DNA from: Taudactylus pleione
Taxonomy: Eukaryota; Chordata; Amphibia; Anura; Myobatrachidae
NCBI GenBank assembly: GCA_031769625.1
Contig: JAUIMM010000636.1
Span: forward strand, 2,939,001-3,003,000
Reading direction: 5' to 3'
Length of the DNA stretch: 64,000 bases
The notes beneath the pieces are model-generated. The model ran no database searches. It saw nothing but the letters and a program-made list of their open reading frames with translations, and had not been told where the DNA came from. Below are positions 55,391 through 64,000 of the stretch, piece by piece. A program made the position numbers and the translations under genes. Within the stretch, counting starts at the first letter, position 1; the number at the start of each line of letters is the position of its first letter.

Positions 55391-56037
55391 GATAAACCAG
55401 GGAGAACCAATTTAGTCTTACATGAAATTGTAACCCCACCTGGAGTAGTAGTTCGACAAAGACTCTATAGTCTTTCAAGGGAAAAACAAGCACAGGTAAT
55501 CAAGGAAATACAAGAAAAGTTGAAGTTAGGGGTAAATGAGGAGTCTTCTAGCGACTGGTGTAGCCCCATTGTCTTGGTCCTGAAACCAGATGGTTCTACA
55601 AGATTCTGCATAGACTTCCGCAAAGTTCATGCAGTGTACAAATGTGGGCCTACCCAATGCCAAGGGTCGATGACCTGCTTGATAGGATAGGTTCAGCCAG
55701 ATATATTTATACCCTTCATCTTATGAAGGGATATTGGCAAATTGAGCTGACAGAGGAAGCTAGGAAGAAAACTGCTTTTTCTACTCCATTGGGCCTTTTT
55801 CAGTGGAAAACAATGCCTTTTGGCTTGCATGGTGTCCCGGCCTCTTTTCAGAGGGTAATGGACCAGTTGCTTCATCCTCATCAGAATTATGCTGCAGCAT
55901 ACTTGGACGATATTGTCATATATAGTCAGCATTGGAATGCCCATGTTAATAGGCCTAGGGCTGTTCTTCAGTCTTTGAGAGAAGCAGGTTTAACTGCTAA
56001 TTTGAAGAAATGTGTTCTAGGTAAAGTGGGTGTCTGA
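55358..56037 (+). pseudogene. Reverse transcriptase (Gmr1-like)
   Basis: 55,358-55,690 has PGRTNLVLHEIVTPPGVVV, then SDWCSPIVLVLKPDGSTRFC and DFRKVHAVYKC. A frameshift near 55,640 leads to 55,642-56,037 with YPMPRVDDLLDRIGSARYI, LHLMKGYWQIELTEEARKKT, PFGLHGVPASFQRVMDQLL and AAYLDDIVIYS (YLDD catalytic motif). The first catalytic Asp region reads LHLMKGYWQ where LDLTKGYWQ is usual, so that Asp has been replaced by His. Confidence 0.9.
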
Positions 56038-56039
56038 AG

Positions 56040-56730
56040 TCCCTTGTGAGTAAGGTACAGGCACGAGCTGATGCCCCAGTTCCGACTACCAAGAAAGAAT
56101 TAAGGTCCTTCTTGGGTTTAGCAGCCTATTACATCAGGTTTTTGCCTCAATTTTCTACCTTAGCGGCTAACTTAACAGATCGTTTGAAAAATTCTGCTTG
56201 AGTGGTCTAGGCACTTCAGTCTGCGTTCACCAAAATGAAACATCTTTTGTGTAAAGACCTGGTTTTAAAGTCTCCAGATTTTACCAAGCCTTTTGTTGTA
56301 CAAACAGACACCTGTGATGTGGGCTTGGGGGCAGTTTTGTGCCAGGGGTTTGATGGCATTGAACATCCTATTCTATATCTTAGAAATTTATAGAAAGTTG
56401 TTCCGATGACAGACTAGGTATTCTGTAATAGAAAAAGAATGCCTCGCTATAAAATGGGCTCTTGAGTCATTGAGATATTACTCTTGTGGGACCAGGTTTA
56501 CTGTGGTTACTGATCATGCACCATTAAAATAGTTACAGTCTATGAAAAATTCTAACACAAGACTGACAAGGTGGTACCTGGCTCTCCAGCCTTTTTCGTT
56601 TGAGGTCCGACACAGACCGGGGCATCAACATATTAATGCAGATTTTTTTTTTGTCGCAAACTGGGCTGGAGAGTCGGGCTTCCGCAGCGGGCGATTTAGA
56701 CATAGAACCAATCACCAACGTTAACTACAT
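56040..56730 (+). pseudogene. RNase H region (Gmr1-like), with stops
   Basis: Readable pieces: TTKKELRSFLGLAAYYIRFL (RT connection), DTCDVGLGAVLCQ (RNase H first Asp), RYSVIEKECLAIKWALESLR (Glu), TVVTDHAPLK (Asp) and VRHRPGHQHINAD (final His/Asp region). In-frame stops interrupt at about 56,203, 56,390 and 56,530. No integrase follows, consistent with the Gmr1 order. Confidence 0.87.
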
Positions 56731-57618
56731 CATCTGAAGTCACTGTGTCAGTTACATTAATATATTACGATCTTTTAGTATATACTAAAATGTTAGCGGT
56801 TATATGAAATGTAATTTCCATGTATTGTATCCTATATTTTATGGATGGCCCAATGGCGTTGTTTCTTTTAAATGACAAAGTGCCCCTATAGGCTTTAACA
56901 CAGTGTTCCAGTCCACTCCCAATGGCTCTTTTTGTTGCCCCACATTGCTGCAGCCCACTCCCATACCCCCTCCCTCTGGTCTCTTGTGAGAAATGGTGTC
57001 CGATCACGAGGGAGAGACTTTAATAAGCAATCCAAAACATGTGAGATCTGACGCAGAGAAAATTACGTTTTGCCTTTGTTTGGGATTGGTGGGAAGACCT
57101 GTGCCGGGGATCGGTTGGACTCAGAACCCTTACATTCGGGTGTGTTCAAACTGCACATCTCTACTAATTAGTAGGGGTGAAAGTTTACATTGACAATTTG
57201 AAATGACAGTTTTACTGCACATGTATGAACTGAGGTCTGCATGTGCTCTGAAAGGGCTGGAGAAGGTGCAGGGATCTGAACAAATCCCATTTTACAACAC
57301 CGACCTCCTTCCCATAGGAAGGAGCATGGTTACAGAACCGACGCCAGCTGAAGAATGTGTCAGTTCCCGAAACCAACCGATGAAACAACGCCGTGGTTGC
57401 ATCTTTTGCAGCAGCTGCGTCTTTATGCTAATGCTACTACAAATTCCTTCCATGGCGTAGATCAATATATCAGAATGTGCAAGGACTGAGACGCCCACTG
57501 TCAGCGTCCGTACACAATGAATTGCAGCTTGGTGCGTCTTTAGATACACCATTGGTCTGAGTATGGCCTTCTATTTGAGTGGTTCAGTGTCCTTGAAATC
57601 AACCACTTTCAGCGACAT
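56731..57618. other. 3' flank of the retrotransposon; hAT-like end near 57,160
   Basis: A 3' LTR should lie here but no matching 5' copy exists to prove it. At about 57,070-57,165 the sequence GGGGATCGGTTGGACTCAG to AACTGCACATCTCTA resembles the end of anuran hAT elements (compare 19,257). No gene. Confidence 0.45.
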
Positions 57619-57944
57619 GTCTACATCAGTGGCAAACGCAGGATTTCCAGAGGGGGGTTTCCAAATGCTTAATTTCAGAACAATTGTGGCAAGTCCATGA
57701 AGAGGACATAATTAATGTAGCACTTAACCAGTCATAATGTATATAATACGAAGTAAAGTATAGTGTATGTAATAATTCTGACATGAACAGGGCCAGCGAT
57801 CACAGTAAGCCATTATATAGGGCCATCCTGCCTGAGCTGAATGTTTTTATTTTAGATGTGGGCTCCCTTCCAGATCATTTGAACAAGTTTGGGAGTCTGG
57901 GGGAGCAGCAAAAGAACCTAGCACTGCTCTGGAAATATATGTAC

Positions 57945-59185
57945 TAGGGATGAGCGGGTTCGGTTCCCTGAGAACCGAACCCACCCGAACTTCGGGGATC
58001 CGGGGCGATCCGAGCCCAAGCTCGGATCTCCCTGTCTGCCCCGGATCCCTCTCCCGAGGCAAAACCTCGAGATCTGCTGTCGGATCTCGAGGTTTTGCCT
58101 CGAGCGGCCATTTAAAAAAAAATGCCTTTGCCTTTAATGGGCAAAGTGCTGATTGGCTGACAGAGCCGTCTGTCACGGCTCTCAGCCAATCAGCATTATG
58201 GTGCTCATTTGCATGTAGCACGGACTCGTGAGATCCGTGCTACATGCATCTGTGTGATTGACAGTGACACAGAGCACAGATGGGTCAGTGAGACCCGTCT
58301 GTGCTGCTGTGTATTTCAATGACACAGATGCACGCACGGACCAGGAGATCCGTGCTACTTGCATCTGTGTCATTGACACAGAGCACTAACGGGTCCGTGA
58401 GACCCGTCTGTGCTGCTGTGGTAAATAAAAAAAAAAAAACCTGTGTAAAAAGAGAAAAAAATGGCGTGCCCCCCCCCCAAAAAAAGAGCAACCAGCCCCG
58501 GGCATTAGTGACCCAGTGCTGGGTGTGCTTAAATACAGGGGACAAACGACATAGGGGTCCCCTGTACTTAAACACAACCAGCACCGGGCTAGTCAGAACC
58601 AGAGCTGGTTGCCAAAATACGGGGGACAAACGACGTAGGGGTCCCCCGTATTCTGCGCAACCAGCTCTGGGCTCTGATCCGGTCCTGGTTCTGGAAATAC
58701 AGGGGAAAAAAATGAGTAGGGTTCCCCTGTATGTTCCAGAACCAGCACTGGACTTTTTCTAGCGGGGGGCTGATGCCACAGCCAGGGGAGCCCTTTCACC
58801 GGGCCCCCCAGCCGCAGCATCAGCCCTGACCGCTAGTCAGCCCAGGCCGGGGATCCCTGGAGAGCTGGGGACCCCCCCAATAAAGGGGTCACCCTCTCCA
58901 GGGCACCCCAGGCCCAGGCTGATAGCCCGGGGCTATCCCCGCCACCCCTGGTGGCGGTGGGTGGCGGGTTGATTGTGTGGTGTGGTGTAAATAAAGAATA
59001 TCAAACATTGTCTTTACAAGTAGAACTGCAAGTCCCAGCAAGCCTGCCCCGCATGCTGGTACTTGGAGAACCACAAGTACCAGCATGCAGGGCATTAAGG
59101 GCCCACTAGTACCTGTAGTTCACCTGTAAAAAAATGTTTAAAAAAAACACAGGACACACACACCGTGACAGTATAAGTTTATTAA

Positions 59186-59216
<31 letters not shown>

Positions 59217-61223
59217 CATGTACACATACTCACCTATGTAACCCTGTAGCATCGGTCCACTTGTCCGGTAAAGTATCCATAGGGGACCTGTGAAAAAAAA
59301 CATACTCACCATCTCCTATGCGAGGTTCTGTCCTCTTCGTTCCAAAGTAGGCATCCCCGGACTTGGCAAAAAAAAAAAACGAAAACGCGATCCACGAACT
59401 TAGTACCGTTCTATAGAACGGTACTTCCCGAATGAGAGCTTAGCGGCGGGGTATCACCATGGAAACCCCGCTGCTAAGCGTTCATTGGCTGAGAGAGGCC
59501 ATCTCCCGTCTCTCTCAGCCAATGAACGGCTCCCTCCATTGTAGTCAATGCTGGGAGCCGCAAGGTTATTAAAGTTTACCCTGCGGTTCCCACCATTGAC
59601 TACAATGGAGGGAGCCGTTCAATGGCTGAGAGACGGGAGATGACCTCTCTCAGCCAATGAACGCTTAGCAGCGGGGTTTCCATGGTGATACCCCGCCGCT
59701 AAGCTCTCATTCGGGAAGTACCGTTCTATAGAACGGTACTAAGTTCGTGGATCGCGTTTTCGTTTTTTTTTTTTTGCCAAGTCCGGGGATGCCTACTTTG
59801 GAACGAAGAGGACAGAACCTCGCATAGGAGATGGTGAGTATGTTTTTTTTCACAGGTCCCCTAGGGATACTTTACCGGACAAGTGGACCGATGCTACAGG
59901 TTACATAGGTGAGTATGTGTACATGTGTGTGTGTGTATGTATGTTTAATAAACTTATACTGTCACGGTGTGTGTGTCCTGTGTTTTTTTAAACATTTTTT
60001 TTACAGGTGAACTACAGGTACTAGTGGGCCCTTAATGCCCTGCATGCTGGTACTTGTGGTTCTCCAAGTACCAGCATGCGGGGCAGGCTAGCTGGGACTT
60101 GCAGTTCTACTTGTAAAGACAATGTTTGATATTCTTTATTTACACCACACCACACAATCAACCCGCCACCCACCGCCACCAGGGGTGGCGGGGATAGCCC
60201 CGGGCTATCAGCCTGGGCCTGGGGTGCCCTGGAGAGGGTGACCCCTTTATTGGGGGGGTCCCCAGCTCTCCAGGGATCCCCGGCCTGGGCTGACTAGCGG
60301 TCAGGGTTGATGCTGCGGCTGGGGGGCCCGGTGAAAGGGCTCCCCTGGCTGTGGCATCAGCCCCCCGCTAGAAAAAGTCCAGTGCTGGTTCTGGAACATA
60401 CAGGGGAACCCTACTCATTTTTTGTCCCCTATATTTCCAGAACCAGGACCGGATCAGAGCCCAGAGCTGGTTGCGCAGAATACAGGGGACCCCTACGTCG
60501 TTTGTCCCCCGTATTTTGGCAACCAGCGCTGGTTCTGACTAGCCCGGTGCTGGTTGTGCTTAAGTACAGGGGACCCCTACGTCATTTGTCCCCTGTATTT
60601 AAGCACACCCAGCACTGGGTTACTAATGCCCGGGGCTGGTTGCTCTTTTTTGGGGGGGTGCACGCCATTTTTTTCTTTTTTTACACAGGTTTTTTTTTTT
60701 TTTTTTACCACAGCAGCACAGACGGGTCTCACGGACCTGTCATTGCTCTGTGCCAATCACACAGATGCATGTAGCACGGATCTCCCGGGTTCGTGCTACA
60801 TGCAAATGGGCACCATAACGCTGATTGGCTTCCTGTCTGCCACTGCAGTGCCACTCCTAGATGGGCCACGTGTTTGTGCCGCCCCCTTGTGTCGCTTAGC
60901 ATAGTCATCCAGCTTCCTCGGTACAACCTTTTGGCCTAAAAACAATATTGTGAGGTGTGAGGTGTTCAGAATAGAGTGGAAATGAGTGGAAATTAATGTT
61001 ATTGGGGTTATTAATAGCGTAGGAACAAAAAAAGGCCCATTTATGTGATTTTAGCGTTTTTTTTTTATTTTTTAAGAAAAAATCCAGATCCAAAACACAA
61101 AACCCAGAACCCAAAACACGGAAGGGTGGTTTTGGCAAAACCAATCCAGATCCAAAACACGAAGAAAGATCCAGATCCAAAACCAAAACACAAAACACGA
61201 AAAGTGTCCGGTGCACACCCCTA
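57945..61223. mobile_element. Non-autonomous hAT element (3.28 kb) with perfect 8-bp TSD
   Basis: It starts TAGGGATGAGCGGGTTCGG and ends TCCGGTGCACACCCCTA; ATATGTAC lies on both sides (57,937-57,944 and 61,224-61,231). Copy 1 of the host element has the uninterrupted sequence CATATATGTACACATTGGTC at 15,233, an empty site. The left 200 bp is rich in GATCCG/CGGATC words, the right 250 bp in CCAAAACAC. The middle is a giant inverted repeat. No transposase. Confidence 0.9.
58184..60830. repeat. 2.65-kb imperfect palindrome (long inverted repeat)
   Basis: The left arm starts AGCCAATCAGCATTATGGTG; the right arm ends CACCATAACGCTGATTGGCT. The arms are about 1.3 kb each and pair around a short centre (loop about 59,566-59,578: TTATTAAAGTTTAC). 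Examples: GGGGACCCCCCCAATAAAGG versus CCTTTATTGGGGGGGTCCCC, and GAACGGTACTTCCCGAATGA versus TCATTCGGGAAGTACCGTTC. The left arm holds an extra ~120-bp duplication near 58,250-58,390. Each arm includes poly-A/poly-T and CA/TG tracts. Open frames are mirrored noise. Confidence 0.93.
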
Positions 61224-61492
61224 ATATGTACACATTGGTCTCCTTATGCACTACATAGTGTATTATTATACAGTATTAATAATTGACCCTATTGATGGTC
61301 TATATATCAGTCCACCTCTAACAGTGCATGTTTTCCATATCTCCTAGTTAGTGCACAAGTGTATTCATTACAGGTTCTCACACATTTTAAAAGATCAACA
61401 GGTGTTACTAATTATTTTATTTGTGTGGTGTGGGCTGAGGAGGGGGGTTTACAGGCAACCGGAAACCCCCCCCTGCATTTGCCTATGTACAT

Positions 61493-62038
61493 CACTGCCA
61501 TAATACCAACATCTCTGTGTGACTTTTTAGCCACCACCCTGTTGCCTTCCAGGCACCGTTCAGGAACTTCCCTTACATTTCTGCTGCTGTGCTTCCAAAT
61601 CTGTACTGCGATTTTGTACGTACAAAATCAGTACTCATGCACGGTGCACCTCATATACATGCTCAGAAGAAAAGCATCGCTCTACTGCATAGGACTCAGA
61701 ATAAACCCCCCAATGTGCCCCTTCCCCTTTATTTTAAAAAACTTAGATAAAAATGATTGATGCAAAAATACTGTAATATTGTGACCTCATTATGTTACTT
61801 ACTCCAAATGATGTAAATTTCTGTAATATATAAGGCACAGGGGTTGGACCCTCTGCACTGCCACTTACTGTTGGTAATATTAATTTTATGGGTAAAAAGT
61901 GAGAGGTGGGGCAGATCCAAGCGAGTAACCTGGCATACAAAGATCTACTGAATGTCAGCATTGTAAACGGAAGCTATACATGCAAATTACTAAGCTGCTA
62001 TTTGTTTTTATGAACAGTTGTTTATATAGCACACACAT
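61493..62038. other. Spacer, nothing recognised
   Basis: No gene or element ends recognised. Confidence 0.45.
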
Positions 62039-62040
62039 AG

Positions 62041-62557
62041 AGCCAGATTCAGAGATGTACAGTCATGCCACCACGTAATGCCACCACGTAATGCCATTGC
62101 TGCTGCAAATTTGTGAGTGGCTGTGTGAAAATATGCAAATGTTGCAGCCATTGAGATTTTATAGAGACGTCCATCGGCAGCTTCACGAATCCAAGCATCT
62201 GTGTCAAAGGCGCAGCATCGCAGTTCAGATGATTATCAGACTTCTGAGTCACCCTATGGTTACTCAGAACGGCCACTGGAACTGAGACGCTAGAGACATA
62301 TTTACTGTGTATGGGATCGCAGTCACAGGCTGAGACACGCTCTGAAAATGGGCACGACATGCCTACATTTGACTCGCCACCCCCTGTTGCCACCCACAAA
62401 CAGTCCCTGCCTGTCAATCATTTTGTGAATAAATCCTCACTGTGAGCGACAAGGGTAATAGAGTAATGGAACTTGATGCATGCGCAGTGTGACTCAGATG
62501 CATGCACAGATCGCCAATACTCAACTGCGTAAACCTGTGTCCATCTCTGAATCAGGC
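62041..62557. mobile_element. MITE of the GGGCCTGATTCAG group
   Basis: Left AGCCAGATTCAGAGATGTAC, right CATCTCTGAATCAGGCA. Subterminal CCCTGTTGCCACCCACAAAC and CCTGCCTGTCAATCA match the Harbinger relic's right arm at 46,830-46,865. Target duplication not clear. Confidence 0.65.
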
Positions 62558-63192
62558 ACTTAATGCCCAGGGCTTACAGAGTCATTCGCATCAGTCCCTG
62601 CTCCAGTGGAGTTTGCAATCTATGGTCCTGCATTTTGCACATGCATCATGAGGAAATCGCCAGGAAAATCGCGGAGCGCCATTTCCCCAGCAATCTGCGC
62701 ATGCGCAGTAGACTCCAAACACTCTATTGCCCAGAGTCTACTGATTCTGAGGTGGCCGGCCAGCCGCGTCAGTCGACTGCCAGCTGCTGGAGTGGGAAGA
62801 GGGGGCCCCTGGTGGTGGATGCACACGGGCCACCACCTCTCTAAAGACGCCCCTGGGCGCAGGGCTGCATTCCTGGAAATGGGGGCATGTCACCCCCATT
62901 TCCTGAAAGTGCCAAGGCCTGGGTCTGCAGATTTACTGGCCTCACAAGCGGGCAGGAGCCAGCCAGGCTGGGTAAGCTTTGGCTTATGCAGCCTGACCAA
63001 AGCAGCAACCATCAGGACCAAGACACGATGGTAATCCGAAGCAGCATCTACAGAAGCTGTTCTCAGATTGCAGATGCATGCAGGAGGTGTCTATTACCTA
63101 TGGACACCCCCTGCTGCATTTGCATTTTAGTTGGATAGTACTGCACAGTCTCTTGTGGCTATGCAATGCCGTTCACATCTGAATCAAGCCCT
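62558..63192. mobile_element. MITE-like element (CTTACAGAGTCATTCGCATCA start)
   Basis: It ends CACATCTGAATCAAGCCC. The interior CCAAGGCCTGGGTCTGCAG and GCTTTGGCTTATGCAGCCTG parallels 47,700-47,780 in inverted orientation and 1,975-2,045. Left boundary uncertain. Confidence 0.5.
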
Positions 63193-63800
63193 ATAGTCTG
63201 TACCGCTTGTGTTAATTTTTAGAAGTAGCTAATTAACCCACTAGTATGTTTTTGAATTGTGGGAGTAAATCAAAGTACTTGAGCAAACAAGGGGAGAACA
63301 CACAGATAAGGTCCTCATTGTTATTTATTCCATGACCCATAGCTGTTATGCAGCAGAACTATCGATTGCGCCACCGTGATGCCAAACACAGAGGGTAAAG
63401 GCACATTGTATTTCCTTGGTGTTATTGCACTTGGCATACGGAATTTGCAGTTAGTATTGCGCACAACATTGTTTTGAAAATTGCAATTATAGCTAAATTG
63501 CACTTGAGAAAACAGCTTTTTTTAATGAATGTAATTTTCTTCTTTACTTGATAATCCTAAAAACCACTTTATATTAGGTATATGATTTTTTTTTCTTCAA
63601 TTACTTAAAGGAGAGATTTATTATTATTATATAAATTACAATAAAAAGGATTGTATTTTTTAATTATCCTTTCAAATTAAGATTATGTGCTGTAATTAAA
63701 TTTTATTATTTCTACTTTATTTTTATAGTCATTATTGTACATTGACTCAACTGCTTTTAGGAGCACCCAAATTGGTATGTGAGCTCTAGGAAACCCCTAG
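63193..63800. other. AT-rich spacer, nothing recognised
   Basis: No coding or repeat features recognised. Confidence 0.45.
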
Positions 63801-63811
63801 TGATAGAGGAA

Positions 63812-64000
63812 GGGCCGGCTCTAGGGGTGTTTGACCAGTGCGGTCGAACAGGGGCGCCACCCATAGTGGGCATACCCCTCCCCAGCATCCCTATTTCAGT
63901 GGGACAATAATGTCCCGCTGTTCCACCCATGGGCCACAGTGGCCCGCGGGTGGCCAAATCAGGAGGTTGGGGACCCCCACTGCCGCAGCTGTGTGGCTGT
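63812..64000. mobile_element. hAT-like element, left part, cut by the window end
   Basis: GGGCCGGCTCTAGGGGTGTTT resembles hAT-type ends such as CAGAGCCGGCCCTAG at 41,607. The rest (GTGCGGTCGAACAGGGGCGCC) is consistent with this group, but the right end is beyond the window. Confidence 0.45.

Larger units (their letters stand above)
52130..56730 (+). mobile_element. Gmr1-like Ty3/gypsy retrotransposon relic (gag-PR-IN-RT-RH)
   Basis: A decayed LTR retrotransposon whose domains run gag zinc knuckle, protease, integrase, reverse transcriptase and RNase H. Ordinary Ty3/gypsy elements place integrase last. This copia-like order defines the Gmr1 group of deuterostome Ty3/gypsy elements (Goodwin and Poulter), so the order is original and not a rearrangement. 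LTRs were not identified; the 5' flank is cut up by three MITEs (50.4-52.1 kb) and a GC-rich repeat, and the 3' flank is unrecognised. One MITE interrupts integrase at 54,558-55,059. Confidence 0.88.
57627..61484. mobile_element. hAT-like element copy 2, interrupted by another hAT
   Basis: The left end CAGTGGCAAACGCAGGATTTCC and right end CCCTGCATTTGCCT match copy 1 at 14,929-16,435. Flanks GTCTACAT and ATGTACAT agree at 6 of 8. Without the inserted element it would be about 570 bp. Confidence 0.7.

Noticed and set aside
57847..60904. Mirrored frames of 100-155 aa in the 58-61 kb palindrome
   Set aside because: The same peptides appear in both arms because the arms are inverted copies; low-complexity tracts interrupt them.

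Overview
The window looks like intergenic DNA from a large, repeat-rich vertebrate genome, most probably an anuran amphibian. I infer this from the mix of element types: Neptune-like Penelope elements, a Gmr1-order Ty3/gypsy element, Tc1-like elements, PIF/Harbinger and hAT elements, and many palindromic MITEs whose ends read GGGCCTGATTCAG. No species is assigned. I found no host protein-coding exon, tRNA, rRNA or CRISPR array. All recognisable coding sequence is decayed transposon sequence.

Layout. 1-8.4 kb holds hAT and 3-bp-TSD MITE insertions, several nested. 8.4-12 kb holds Penelope element A (plus strand) with 14-bp target duplications; a MITE has landed inside the left duplication. 12-20 kb holds more hAT elements and MITEs. 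20.1-21.4 kb is a 31-bp minisatellite. 21.5-22.7 kb is a Tc1-like relic. 22.7-26.2 kb is the best-preserved Penelope element (B, minus strand) with direct terminal repeats. 26.7-28.4 kb is a diverged copy of a long inverted-repeat element, followed by a Penelope-like tail. 30.6-31.0 kb is a clean palindromic MITE. 37-39.1 kb is Penelope element C, flanked by a 17/18-bp duplication, inside another repeat and itself carrying a MITE. 41.6-42.9 kb is a hAT with a perfect 8-bp duplication. 43-46.9 kb is a PIF/Harbinger relic split by a Tc1-like element and a MITE. 50.4-56.7 kb is a Ty3/gypsy element whose integrase precedes its reverse transcriptase, riddled with MITEs. 57.6-61.5 kb is a hAT holding another hAT, which contains a 2.65-kb palindrome.

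The most interesting signal is a small RNA-like motif seen six times, next to or inside Penelope elements: YUGANAA, a hairpin in most copies, then GAA, a self-complementary ACGCGU or ACGU, and a C or U. The bases just outside the motif pair with each other, and the pairing changes sequence from copy to copy while remaining paired. This is the geometry of a hammerhead ribozyme with a self-dimerising stem III, but with A at position 8 and usually U at position 3 of the core.

The nesting gives a relative insertion history. Several insertion sites are confirmed by a second, uninterrupted copy of the same sequence elsewhere in the window.
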